64,000 nucleotides of DNA from Forficula auricularia (taxonomy: Eukaryota > Arthropoda > Insecta > Dermaptera > Forficulidae): assembly GCA_024734495.1 (NCBI GenBank), contig JALMQS010000153.1, positions 15,406,174-15,470,173 of the forward strand, read 5' to 3'. Positions 23,301 through 38,300 of the stretch are shown one piece after another (position 1 is the stretch's first letter; the number at the start of each line of letters is the position of its first letter). The notes under the pieces were generated by a model. It was given only the letters and a program-made list of their open reading frames with translations, did not search any database and was not told where the DNA came from. The position numbers and the translations under genes were made by a program.

Positions 23301-26300
23301 TGATGATGTTATTTATAAAGGAACATCTGTTTTAATTCCATATAAATTAAGAAATTTTATACTTAAAATTCATCTCAGCCACCAGGGAATAGAAGCGTGT
23401 ATAAAAAAGGCTAAAGGTGTGTTATATTGGCCAGGAATGAACAGAGATATTGAAAAGTTGGTGAGCTCGTGTGAAATTTGTAATGAATATATGGCAACAC
23501 ATCAATTCATATAACAAGGATTATCTTTATAATTTACTCGATGAGAATACTGTTTACTTTTGTATGTACATTTCAATTTTAAAGATTATTTTTTTAAAGT
23601 AACTAAGAAAGGGATGTTTGACAGTAAATATTTTTTCATTGAATCAAAATAAAAAGTTTCTTTTTTTATAAATTGTTTATATTCAATTATATTATATTTT
23701 TTGACTCTTTCAAGGTTGAATGAATGGAAGAAGAAAAATCTTGAAAGAATTTATAAAAATAAAGGCTGCTTTTTTATTTGGAGTGATTAAATTATTAATA
23801 TTAAAATTACAATCATTATTCTAACGATAGGAAAGAAAATTAACGAATAGGATAATTTTAAAATGTTATTTGAAAGGCTTTTCGAAAAATGTCGGTTTCT
23901 CTAAAAAATATTTTTACCTCAATTCGGAATGTCCACCCATCGAGACTTAATAGGCGAAGAGTTGCATTTTTGGCAACCGCCTGACAAACCAGCTGAGCAG
24001 GTCCATCGTCAAGGACAAGTCTTTGGGAACTAAGATCTAACAATTGAAGACTGGTATTGTCGGCAAGACCTAAAAGTACTGGGAGAACTTCGGCAAGCCG
24101 AGTTCCACCCTCCAATCGTAGAGCATCTAAACAATGAGATTTTCGAACTGTTTCGCCTAGACATACAGCATCCTCAACGCCCAATAGGCATCTGAAAAAA
24201 AATCACAAAAATTACCAAAGTATCAACATCCATTCATTTTATTGTAATTCAAGAAATTTTTCGTAATATGTGGTGATACAGTATCCGCTCTTTTCTATAA
24301 TCGTAATAAATTATATTTAAAAAAAAAACTAAAAAATAGGCTTCTAAAAAGTACAAAATAATGTAATACTTAATCAAAAAGTGTGGGGCGCAGAAACATG
24401 TACTTTTAATTAATTTCGACAAAGTGCCCCACGCTTTTTGATTAAGTGTTACATTATTTTGTAACTTATGAGGAGAATTTTCTAGGTTAGGTTTCACACA
24501 CTTTTTGTGAAACCTAACCTAGAAAATTCTCCTCATAAGTTACTTATAATGTTTCACCTAGAACCGACACCTAAATCCTTAAAACATTATTTTGTACTTT
24601 TTAGAAGCGTGTTTTTTAAAATATAATTTTTTTTTTTTACTTTTCAGTCTTAATTATTTTTATAGAGAAAAGTTTGAGGAATTTAATAGAATTAAATGTA
24701 TTTATTTTTATTATTTTTATATAATTTCATTTAAATTGAGTAGGTATAGAGAAATGTTTGCGGAAATTAACAGAACAAAAGTCGCATTGATACATAGATA
24801 AATACATACATACATACAGGTGAAGCTAGTAATATAAACCATGTAAAAACAGGTCGGCGTTGAGTGAATAAAAATTAATAAATTTTAATGTATTTCCATC
24901 ATTTTTCATACCATTCAAAATATCAATACATACACTACGGTGCAAAAAAATCGAGCCACCAATAAAAACTTTATTAAATAAGAAATTATTTTTAAAATTG
25001 CTACAAATAACCATATAATTTGTTCAATTTTAAACTAACATATTCAATAAATATGGGTGATAATTTTTGAATTTCATAGTAAAAATAAGTAAAATTAAAT
25101 TAAAAGATACAATTACAAATTGTCCTACTTTCTCAATATCACTTTAAATTATAAATTATAAAAATAAAGTTTTAATATAAGATAAAATTCCATTTGAAAT
25201 ATCAAAAAAATGAATCATTTTTAATTAAGCATCATTGTTAGAAAGATAAAATATACAAAATGGATATTTCTGAAGTTTAAGCAGTACAAATTGTGTGGCT
25301 AATTAATCAAGGACTAAGCCAACGACAAGTGTCAAGTACACTTGCAATAAGCCGCTGTTCAGTAAATGTATGGTTACTTGTAAAACAATTAAAAATGATT
25401 TACTATTTAATAAAGTTTTTATTGGTGGCTCGATTTTTTTGCACCGTAGTGTATTGCGGAAATTAAAAAAAAAATTTGAATTACTTACTTGTATATTTTA
25501 TAACAACACAATTAACTATTCTGCCCTTCAATCTTGTATAACTCAAAAATTGAAAATGTAAAAAAAAACAACTATTTACTATTTCTAAAATGTTTTATTG
25601 TCTAAGACAGGGGTGGCCAAGCTACTTGATAGTCCGAGCCATTTTTCAAAATTTGAAATGTTTCGCGAGCCGCAATTAAATACGTATTTAAAAGGTATGC
25701 AAAAAAGATTAAAAAATTTTTTTTTTACAGAAATTATATTTATTGAAAACATAAATATTAAAAATTAAACACATTTATTTCACTTCTCTTGATAATTCTT
25801 TAAAATTTGGTGAATAATTGGTGACAGCACTTCTCAGTAATTTTTTGAGATGCTGGTTAGTTAATACTGATCGGTGTTTGGATTTCACGAATTTTAAAGT
25901 CGAATAAAATGATTCACATTAGTGCGTTGTTCCGAATATTGAAATAATTCGACAAGCACCCTTTTTTAATTCCGGATACTTCGATTCTGGTACAAATTTC
26001 CAAAATTCGGAAATTGACGTCGAATTATATTTTAAATGTAGAGCTTGATCTTCTTCTATTAATTATAATTCTCCAGATGCTTTTTGGGTCATAATTATAC
26101 TAGAAATGGAAAACTCACCTTGAAGTATGTTAATTCCAAATGGATTCAGAAAAAAATCTAGAGACGATTTAAAATATTTCAAGTCTTGAAATCTAAATCG
26201 AGAGCCACAAATAATCCTTCAAAGAGCCGCATGTGGCTCGCGAGCCGCAGGTTGGCCACTTCTGGTCTAAGACATGTTTCGGGTCAAGTCCTTTTCATAT

Positions 26301-29300
26301 TTCTGATTCTCTTTATATCTCCAGTGAATATAAATATATATAAAATTGTACATAGGTACACAAAAAACATGTTACAGTCATATATTTATTATCTGTTTTC
26401 TTTCTTTAACTTTCATTTGTGTTTCTTTGATTGTAATTTCCATTTTAATGTGTTTTGTGCGAAAAGTTAAATTATAAATTGTATGGAGGGGAGAGTTGCA
26501 TTGTTTTAATAACTGAAGATGGGTTCAACTAGACCCGAAACATGTCTTCGACAATACATTTTTTTATAAATCATCATCATTGAGTATACAGTCCTAAGAC
26601 TGGTTTGATGCAACAATCCGTCTCCACTCGACTCTGTCCCCCGCCAGCTGTTTGACCTCTCTAAATGTCTGGCATCCCATATCCCCAATTATTTGGTTGA
26701 AATATTCTAATCTGGGTCTTCCCCTTCCCCTTTTCTTTCCCACCTCCCCCTCCAAGATATCCCTAAGCAGTCCCCCATGTCTCGGTGTGTGCCCCATCAT
26801 CTGACCTTTTCTCTTCTTCAGACTCTTCCACAAGGTTCTTCTTTCTCCGATTCTTCCAAGAACTTCTTCATTTGTAATTTTATCCATCCATTTGATATTC
26901 ATCATTCTTCTGTAGCACCACATTTCGAAAGCATCTAATCTCTTTCTCTCCGCTTCTCTAATTGTCCAGGTTTCACACCCGTACATGGCTATGCTCCATA
27001 CATATGTCTTCAATAGCAACTTTCTGTTTTCTAAGCTGATTGAGGAGGAGTATAGCAGTTTTTGTTTTGAGTTAAACCCCATTTTTGCTTGGGCAATTCT
27101 TGATTTAATTTCGTTCCTCACTTTTCATAAAATTGAAATTTTTTCGTTTTTTTTTTTACATTTTCAATTTTTGAGTTATACAAGATTGAAGAGGAGAATA
27201 GTAAATTGTGTTGTTATAAAGTGTTGCAATCAAGAATATTTTAGTTTTGTATATTTTTTTTTCAAATATTCAATATAAATTTAAACAAAGACTTACTTTG
27301 ATACGTTTAGGCTTCGAAGTTTGCAGCCAGGTTCTCTAACTGCTTCAAAAACATCATGAAATCCACTTCCTGCGTGGGCATGGGGATCACATGAAGGTAA
27401 AGGGTGGAAGAGACGTTGAAAAAGCACCGAATCACTATTCCTTTTCCCATCTGCAGAGCATCCAGAAGTGCCTGCACTCCCGTAACTGCCGTATCCATCT
27501 AAAGAACAAAGTACAAGGACATTAATAAATATTTAAGCTTGGTATGTTAAATTATCATTAAAAAAAAACTTAAGTTAGTTGTTTCGCGACAATACTAGCA
27601 AAAAGTTAATGCTACAGTATATAAAACAGACAATAAGGATTCATAATACATAAGCACAAAACTTTTTGCTGTTTATGTACCGATTCTAGCCAATCCCGTG
27701 CTCGTTTGACAAATCTGGCACCATTGTAAGAGATTGAATATTTTTATATTAAAATGACAGATAAAATTCATTTTAGAAGTTAAAAAATTTCTATAAAAAT
27801 CGTTTTGTTATTTTTTAACAAAAGTAATAACGCTTACGTTACACCTTATGAAAATTATAATTTTGAAAAAATCTAGCGCATCCGCGCTTTATACATCTTT
27901 GGGTGGATAAATAAATGCACTGTTGCCAAATTGTTTTTACTGTAAATTTTTTTTTATACATTTTTCAGTATTTATTCATTATTATCTCAGAAACTGTGTT
28001 GTAACTATGAATCAAAATTGTCTTAAAATATGTATTAGTTATTGTTTAATGTTGGTTTAGTTTTTTATAAAAATGGTAAGAAGGGTTTCTTAATTATAAT
28101 TAAATAAGTATGTAAATTTTCCGATATCCCATATATTGCCATGTATAAGAGTCTGAAAAACTCTATCTTTGGAATTTAATATCTCCGGAACTATATTGTT
28201 CATAAATTTCGTTTTGCCACCAATCGATGCAGAAGTATTTAAATAATAATCTGCCTAAATTTCAAAAAAATCCTAAGAAAACGCATTTGGCGGAACAACT
28301 CCCTCAAGACATTTCTAAACAAGAATAAGAAAAATAAAGATTTATAGTGTATTAAACAACGTTACACTCGCTGTACTACCAATAATAATTATTATTTTAA
28401 AATTATATATTTTCACTGCAAAGTATAAATAATAATTTTGTTGAATTTTATAATTAATTAATTAAATTACCTAGAATTTGCTGAAGAGGTTGCCTAGGTA
28501 AAGTAGCAGGTCTGCTGAGACTATTATAACCTGGTGCTAATACTCCGCGAGGTAGCGATGAGAAATATGAGTATGAACTGGAAGAAGCTTTAGGGGAGAC
28601 GCTGCTGCTAGATAAAGATGCTCCAGGGCGACTAATTCCTCCTCCTGGCGTAGTAGCAGGATGCTGAAGAGTTGAAACGCCTCCAGAACTGCCACCGCTT
28701 CCAGAACCTAAATAAAAATCAATAAATCTTATTATTTTATAAATATTTATTATTTATTATTATTTTATTATATGTACAGAATACCCTGGAACAGTGTTTC
28801 GTAAAATAAATTTATTTTATTCTCTTCATCCAGTATACCGTTCTAAGGGCCAGTTGTATGTCGGTTTGTAAAGTCTTTGTTAAAGTTAACAAAGGGTAAA
28901 ACCTTAGAATTCCCCTTGTGCTCGGCCGGATGGCCAATCAGATGACACGCACTTGCATCTGATTGGCCATCCCGCCGGGCACAAGGTGAATTCTAAGGTT
29001 TTGCCCTTTATCAACTTTAACAATGACTTTACAAACCGACATACAACTGGCCCTAAGACTGGTTTGACGCGACCACCTTCAGCCACTCAACTCTTTTATT
29101 TTCCTCAAGTCCCACATGCCATTTAATTTATTAAATGGAGAAAATATTCTAATTTAGATCTTAACTTACCCTTTTCTTTCATATTTCGTCCTCTAAAATA
29201 TACCTATTCAATCCTCTGTTTCTTAACGTATGGCTTATCATTTAAGCTCTTCTCTTCTTCAGATTTTCCACAGTTCTTCTCTTCTTCAGATTTTCCACAG

Positions 29301-32300
29301 TTCTTTTTTGTAATTATTTCAAGAACTTCCTAGTTTGGAATTCTAAAAACCTATTTTATATATAACATTCTTCTGTAGCACGACAATTCGAAGGCTTCCA
29401 ATCTCTTTCTGCTGCCTCTCCAATCGCCCAGATTTCATTTCCGTTCATGGCGATGCTCCATATATTATTTTCAGCACTTATTTTAATTTAATAAGCTGAT
29501 TGAGGAGAAGCATACAAGTTTTTATTTTGAATTAAACTCCAATTTAACTTGAGCAATTTTGGATTGCCCCATGTGGTTTTACTTCCCAGATAGCGGAATT
29601 CTATCCGCTTATTTTTATACACTCCTGGCTCGTTTGTTCTTTCTTTGTACAAACGAGGAATATTTTACTATAATCAAACAAAAATGGTAAAAAATACTTT
29701 TGAATTGAAATATTGGTTCTTGGGAATTAGGAGCAAAAATGTTTCTAAATAATTATACAATGTTTATTTCAGTAACATTTCGCCTTGCTGAATAAACATT
29801 TTATGAGTATTTAGAAATTTTTTGTTCCTAATTAATAATTAATAATAATAATAATTAATAAACTACGGCAACTTCCTATCTACGTATTTATTTATCTGTT
29901 TTGTAAATTATTTATTTTTAAATAATTTAACAAAAATTTCTTCAAACCCAGTGACATTTCTATTTATTTTTTTGTTTTATTCATTTGATTATTTATTTTT
30001 TTTCCCCAGTGGATTTATTTATTTTTATTATTTGGACGACATGCGGTATTCCCTTTTTTTTTTGTTATTATTATTATTTTATTCTTGGTCGCAGCATACT
30101 AAGGTTTCAGACCGTTCTGCTGTGGCCACACCCTGAGCCACTCAACCGGATCCTGAGTTGGAGGATAGGAGGGCTATAAGGGGAGATGTGGAGGCCCTTA
30201 AATAAAAAAAAAATTCTCAAGACCAATATTTCAATTTACAACATCCAATAAGTTCCGCGATTTTTCCGTTTCAGGATTTCAGAGAATAATAAGTTTGAGG
30301 ACCACTTCGGAATAGTGAATTGATTTTCTATTCAGGAATAATAAAATAAATATATTCTTTAAAATAGGCTTACCAACACTAACACCGCTACTAGAAGGAG
30401 GGTCATCTCGTCTGGTCCCCCAACTCCCTGCCAAATTGAGTGCAACAAGAGGCCTTGCTCGGACCAACCCAGCTACAGCTCGTAAGCCTTCTCGTCCACA
30501 GCCCAAATGGGGTAGATGCAAAACTGTCACGTGGGCGGCGTGTCTTAATGCTTCACATACCTTGAAAGTAAGAAATATAACATCAATTTAATTACGAGTT
30601 ATTTAAGAAGTTTACTGTAAAGATATTTTAAAGACAATAAAAACTTTACCTGAACAACTTGACTTGTTCCAAGATTTAAATCAAGCACAAGTTTACTAAG
30701 ACTTGGTGAAGTCTTTCCTCTTGATAAACTTTCACAAAGCGCTTCTACCAGAGATTGGAAACTGTCAAAGAATTAAACTCAGTCAGTTGAATTTAATTTA
30801 TATATTATTTTATTTATTTATTAAAAAAATTACCGATCGTGAGCTCCATCTTCTAAACAGGTAATGACAAGTTCAAAGCCGTGAAGTCTTGGCTTGGCCA
30901 AAGTTAAGCGGACGTAAGAAGCAAGACGGGCTACTTCAGAAAGGGTGAATTCGTGGCCAAGCAAAGAAGAAACTCGAACGTTTCGAACACTATCATTAGC
31001 GGCTAATGCACTAAAGAATTGGTCCAGCAGAGGTTCACATTCACTGCCTTTGTCTAATTGGAAGACGAGTTCAAGAGATTCCAAGGCACAGGACTCAGAC
31101 CGAAGCATCTATTTTAGAGGCAGAATTAATAAAATGATAATTATTTATTAGTTCTGAATATTAACTACTTAATTTAATAGAATATGTGCAAAAAACATAA
31201 TATGTGCATTTTCAAATAGAAGTGAAGAGGGTTCTCAATTATTTTCTTCCAATGAACCTCTTCTGCAATTTTCCCCCCTTTCCAGGATTTTCTAACTCAA
31301 AAATTTTATTTAAAATGAATACTTTTAATATTGAAAGTACAAGGTATCATATTTTAATTTAGAGATAAAGATAAGTAATATTTACCCAATGAGAAAGCTG
31401 AGGTTGTTTTTTAAAACGATCTTTAAGAATTTGGAAATTTGTAATTCCCCACTTGAAATACTAAAATGGGGGGGGCCCCCCCTCCCTTAGGGTTGAGAAC
31501 CACTGATCTAAACTGGTGTTCCGCAAAGTGTGTGCCGCAGCACACTGGAGTACTGTGGTCATTAGTAGGTGTGCCGCGGAAAATGTCAAGTTTTATGAAG
31601 ATAATGCACCTACACATAGCTGAGAATTATACGAGCAGTCTTATCAACGGTTGATCCAAATTTTGATTGCCTGTGCTCAGTTAAGCAGCGTCACATTTCC
31701 CATTAAACATCTTTTCATATTATATTGATTTTAATAATAAATAAATATTAAATAAACATTGGTTTTTATTTTGGTGTACCTTTAAAATTTCTTGATTTGG
31801 TAGGTGTTCCTTGACACAAAAAGTTTGCGTAACACTAGTCTAAACAGATCCCTGACATTACACACATTGTTTCTGCATTTCCTTGAATTTTCAATTTTTG
31901 ATTGGCATAATTTTTTTTTTTAAGATTTTAAAAAAGAAAAATAATTCATAATTTTCACTATTTTTAATTAAACTATCGATTAGTATTAAAGTTTTTATGC
32001 ACACATCCTATTATAATTAATGAGAATTAAGGACAAGTTTGTGTGTGATTTTTTTATTTTTCATCGACTTTGCCGACTTTTTCAGGGTTTCAAATAGTTA
32101 CATCACACATTCGTCTAAAATAAATTATTTTTCTTTATCTCTGTTACCAATGACTGTTATATGTATTGTGTGTGTTGTAATGACAAGGGTGTTATGGTTT
32201 TGTATATTTCCTGACGTAGTTACTGATAATTTTTCCATCTCCCAAAAATCCGAGTAATAATCACCAACTATTATAAATGCAATCTTCAATGCAAAATAAA

Positions 32301-35300
32301 TCTGTTCCTAGTATTTCCCAAAGGAGTCTAGGGACCTCATATTGTATTAGTGCTTCTTTTTGTTGACTCGCCATATATTCATTACAAATTTCACACGAGC
32401 TCACCAACTTTTCAATATCTCTGTTCATTCCTGGCCAATATAACACAACCGAATGTTTTCTACATTTGATTCAATCACGAATCAACTGAAAGACTCCACA
32501 GACTTTAATAGCATAATCCGCAATAGTCTCGTGATAAAATATCTTTTTCAAATAAAGCGCGGTCAAAACACTTCTCATTGATAGGTCAATTATTCTTTGT
32601 CTTATCAGTTAGAAAAATTATAAAAATTTATTCACACAATTTATAACACATCTTTAGCCTTTTTTATACACGCTTCTATTCCATGGTGGCTGAGACGAAT
32701 TCTTTTAACTATAAAATTTCTTAATTTATATGGAATTAAAACAGATGTTCCTTTATAAATAACATCTTCATCATAACTTAATTCATATCTAAAGTACCAA
32801 AACATCCTACTATGCCTATCCGCTTATGTGGGCGTGGGTTCGAATCCCACTTCTGACACCATGTTAAATTTAGAATGTATTTATTTATACAAAACCATAA
32901 CATCCTTGTCATGGCAACACACACAATACATATAACAATGACCATCAGAAATTCAAAAATACACAAAATTAGGCACATTCACAATAATTAGGTAAACAGT
33001 TTTAGAACAATAGAACTGAATCATATTACTTATCAACGAGGGGTGATCCGTGACCTAAAATCGTGTACACCTACTTCCACTTCCACTTTCATTTCAAAGT
33101 AGAAGACAATAGAATACAATAGATTATCTAATGAATTCCAAAGTAATTACAAATAATTCCAAAGACGGTGTACACCTAATTCCAATCGCGGCTCACCCCT
33201 CGACCAATTTTACACATAGAAATATCAAATTCAAAATAAATTTTTAAAAACTTCTCCTTAATTCCCATTATAAACTCTCATTAATATACATTATGGACGA
33301 AAATTATAATAATTAATATTACCTGAGCCCATCCATCAAGTTCTAAGGGGGAGGTATGAACAAGTGGCGCAGGAGATCCTGCTCCACCGCCTCCACCCCC
33401 TGGAGCTCCAGCACCAACTAATCGACAAACAGCAGCTGCATTAGCCTCTCCTGGTCCTGCGGCCTGGAGAAGACCAAACAAGCTACGAACTGGATAATCC
33501 AACGGACACAATTTATCCAAAACAAGGTGAGCTTTACGACCAAGCAATCCCATTAAAAATCTCAATATTAAGATTGTGGAAGGCTCTCCTCTGGGCGGCA
33601 AAAGTTCCAATTCGCGACGAAGTATATTAGCATAATGGACAACAGAAGATATATAATAAGCGGCAAGAAATTCAGCAAATGTTGGTAAAAGGAGGGTATA
33701 ATGTTCACTTTTACGTTTTCTATCAGTTATTGAACCGTTTCCAGTAGCGGCGCTTCCTCCGCTTCCACCTCGGCCAAAAGTGAGTCCTCTTGTAAGGAAA
33801 CCGAGGTCGGAGACGTCAAGCACACCACTACCACCACTACTTGCACCACTGCCACGGCAATAAGTTCGAAGTTCTTGATCAGTGTATTGATATCTATCTT
33901 GTTTGACACAAGCGAGTGCTAGGCGACCAAATTCAGCCAAAAGTTTTTTACAGTGTCCAGGAACTTCAGCTGTAACCTGAAATAATGAAAATAAAAATTT
34001 ATTAGAAATGTAAACTTAAATATATGTTTTTTTAAATGAAGTCAATAAGGGTGTCGTCTGTTTGATGCAAAAAATGTAGCGACTTGAAATTTTGCATTCT
34101 GATAGTTTAGGCTAGCAAAGGGAAAAATTGAAAACTTCAAATAGTAGATTTTTCTATTTTTAATTAGTATAAAACTATTTACAAAGGAAATTTTTCTTAT
34201 GTACGCTCTCTACTCACAGTGTCAACTAGGGATCTTTCCTGGCGGATGTTGGAACTAACATCGGTTTGGCTCTTTATCAATTTCTTTTAATTTGTCATTT
34301 GTTGAGGCTGCCGATGTAGGGTGTAAAGGTTTTGTAAATTGTTGCTACAACCACGAACAACGTGAAGTAAAGTTGAAGATTGGTAGATTTATAAGTGATT
34401 TATTCATAAAATGGTTAAAAGTACAACTGCGTGTATGATTTTACAAAGTACTTAGCTGAAGGCTAAATTCAACAAGTGATGTTAACAGATCAAGTGTTGG
34501 AGAGAGAATATCTTCAACACATGCTGGTAGCCCTATTTATAGGTGCCCATCTCTCCTCTTCTTATTAATATTTTAATTAAATAAAAGACCCATCGTGGTT
34601 GCAGGTGGCCATACCTTTATTTTATATAAACTTATTTTTCCTATTTAAGTAAATATTCTTATGAATAGGCTTATTGGTCAAGGAGCTAAAAAGCCAAGTT
34701 GCTAGCTGCACCCTTTATTTATATTAATTTTATATAAATTATGCATTTCCTTTGCACGTGTACAAAATTGAATCGTCAGGGATTCATAGAACCAATTCAT
34801 CGATTGCCCTCTTTGTTTATATTGATTTTATATTAATGACTCTTCGTCCCCTTCACATAAACAACTTTCATGAATAGGCCGCAGCTCACAGAAAATATAG
34901 AAAGATTTAATAAATGTAATTTTCTAGTTGAATGTGAAAAGAAGATTTTATTTTTTTCTAAATAATTAATTTGGGTTCACAACACATTTGTTTAAAAGCA
35001 TTATATGTGTTTTGCCTGATTCAAATAAAATTAAAACCCATATAGATTACGAGCTATATTCACTTAATTGGATAAAAATAGGTAGTAACGGTGGCTGCTA
35101 AATTTATATCACTAACTAAACATGGGATGATTGGTTATATGAACGAGCTATTTTTGCTCGAAAAACGAAGAAAATTGTAAAATTAACAATAATAAAAAAT
35201 CCATATAAATTAGCACTATTTAAAGTAGGCATATACTAATACAAAGTAACCAGTAATTAATCTTTTATATTAAAAATAATAAAGTTATATTCAAAGAAAT

Positions 35301-38300
35301 TTTCTCTTAGGAGAGAGACGGACTGGTTGAAATTTTAATTGAGAAGTGATCTATTTTATTCGAGAGAAATTTTTCACTATCCTTGGGCTGCCTTCACTTC
35401 TCAATTACAATAAAGTTGTGTTTTTGTACTTTTTGGAGCGGTGGCAGGCGCGGGGGGAATTCTTTTAGAAAACTTAACGGCAATGTTCCAGGGGGCTAAA
35501 TCCTGCCAATGTTTCTAAAGTTCGGACTTAATTTTCAGCCTTTTTTTTTATATTTTATTTCTTTTTTCTCTTGACAAGTTGATTCCATTCACTTTATAAC
35601 AAATACTAGATCTAATATTCGTTGTTAGATAAATGAATCAAGTTAAAATGAGATTTATCTTCATTCAATCGCGACTGCGCGTGTTTATTTGCATCAAATA
35701 GAGGACACCCTCAGTGATTTTTTCTTAAAAGTTAACAACTCTGCTACTCTCAAGAAGAAAATATTTTTAATTTTAAGCAAGTGTTTGAAAAAAAATAAGT
35801 TTGTTTGATTTAAGGAAACTCACCGGAGGGGACTGGCCCCGACAAGATAAACTTCGACGGATCATGCATTTGAAAAGGCTCTGATGTAAATCTAATGTCG
35901 ACTCAGGTAGTTGGCCGTCAAGTTCTTCATATAAAACACAAAGTAATAACCAACCAAGAGGAGCACAGGCCACAGGCGCCAGCACCTAAAAATAATAAGA
36001 CAATTCAAATCACTTATAAGAATTTTTTGATGAAAACCACATTATGCACAAATAAATATATTTATTAATAAATTAAAAAAGCTACGAGGGTAATTCAATT
36101 AATAACTTGGTTCGCATACTCAGAGAGGTCGACAGCGACATTTGATTAAGTGCTTTTGAAGCTTCATTCCTAGTGGGTTGAAATTTGAGGAAATTAAGTC
36201 GAAAAATAAAGTAAGATACAAAACTAAGGTTGTTGTCCTTCATATCAATTATTAGTAGAACTACCCTTGTAAAATAAGATTATACCGACGGAGACGTTTT
36301 GATTACTTCATCTGGGATCGTTTCCAAGTACGAGATACCTGTGTTGAGACTAGCAGAAAAAATATTTTCAATTTATGGACAAATAAAGCGAGCCTAGAAA
36401 AGTTCTATTTGCCAAGAGATATTATTAATGGAAGATGTTGTACCAAAAAGGTGCAACGTATGTTGCTACTTAGTCGGAGTGAAAGAAGAAGAATAAAAAG
36501 AAATTTGAATGATTGGTTCGGCGTTGAAGATACCTGCAGATGCGGGTCTTGAAAGAATGAAAGTAATAAATGTCACAGGAATGACGGGAGCGAGAAGGGA
36601 TTCCTTAGATCCTTAGAAGACATAGGGATGAATTTCTGGTTTCATCATCCGAAACAATCTTTATAATCAACAATCTGACCAATGCAATATAATATACAGG
36701 CTGTTTCAGGAGGAATAGTAAATATTTTAGGAGGTGGTAGTATAGACGAATTGCAATAAAAAATGCCATATAACATGTGTTCAATTTTTATTGAGTACAG
36801 AGATACAGCTGAGTTCAATGCATTTTCGTTTCGTGCCTTGGTACACCGGTTGCTATGGGTGTATTTATCGAATGTCAGCATTAGAATGTTGATGTTCAAA
36901 TTGTGAAGTTGTGCTATAGTTTACATTGAAGTTTTCATTGTGATTTGTTGGCCAAGTCTACAGTACTGTAGCGTGTAAACATGCAGTATGTATTTACACA
37001 TGCTGAGGGCCGGTTGTATGTCGCAAAGTAAATAGTTTTTACAACTAACAAAGGGTAGATGGTAAATGGAGGGATTGGGATGGCCAATCAGATGACAGGC
37101 ACTGAAAGTGAAAGTTAGTTGTAAAAAGCATTTACTTTGCGACATACAACCGGCCCTGAGTATGCCGATATTTGGTTACATACTAACAGCTGTATCTCTG
37201 AACTCAATAAAAATTGGACACATGTTATTTGGCATTTTTTATTGCAATTCGTCTATACTACCACCTCCTAAAATATTTACTATTCCTCCTGAAACACCCT
37301 ATATATATAAAATTAACATCTTTGGGTGTATAAGACTAAATAATGTACCTGTGGGGAAGCGTGCACCATGTCCAAAAGTCTATCTGCTTCCGCTGTTTGA
37401 CGATTTCCAAAATAATCGCTCACAAGATTTTCTACATGATCTCTTGCAAGACCCGACAAGACTATTCGTCTTTGGATAACAGCGTGCAAATCAGCTAATG
37501 CTCTTGCTGATGGTACACTCGTGATAAGAACACGAGCTTCAGGAAAGAGACGTCCATCAAGCAAAGGCCAGATGTCTGGACCAAGACATCCTGGAGAAGG
37601 ATTTGTTAAATTTGTCGCAGAATTTGTCGATATGGCTTCGTCATAGCCATCCAATACAAATAAAAGACGATCTTCAAGTTGCTAGAAAAAACAAAATTTC
37701 ATTAAATTAGACAAAAGCTTCAAAATGAAGGTTTACTAATTTAATTGGATATCATCTAATATAAGTGAAAAACAAGATTATTTTTTTTTTAATTATAATT
37801 ATTAATTGAATCATGTCAAATTAAAATAATTTGGGTATGGATCATGTAATATCGTTCAAAAGACGTTCACGTTGAGTGACAAGTTAGAGATCTTACTTCT
37901 TAAAACTACTAAAGTCGAATTCTAATTTTAATAATACTAATAGATTTTCACACAAATTCTAGGCGTCGTTGTAATGAAAAGTTTTCCTTGATGAATTTCT
38001 CGTGTGTACTTTAAATGTTTAATGTCAAAAGCAAATATAACCTCAAATTGTTTGAACATTGTAATCCTGATGATATTGCCGAAACCAGGAGTGAGATCTC
38101 TTCGAGATATATAGAATCTATAATTACATGTAAAATCAAGCGTATTCATCCCTGCTGACATCCATTGGAAGAAAGTTAAGGGCTGCCCATAAGAATAATA
38201 CATTTACTTCACAGTTAACTAGCGCTTCTGATTTCTATAAATATCTTTTTCTCTAGCCAAATTATTACAACACAAGAATTAATTTCGATTAGGTTTTTTC

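Noticed and set aside
27307..27498. 63-codon frame starting with ATG after a good acceptor
   Set aside because: It is phase 0, while the preceding exon ends in phase 1; the phase-consistent frame is different, is open, and joins an LRR to exon 13.
32823..32861. 3' part of a tRNA gene (GGTTCGAATCCCACTTCTGACACC)-like sequence
   Set aside because: It includes the CCA, which nuclear tRNA genes do not encode, and adjoins an LTR end. It is a retrotransposon primer-binding site.
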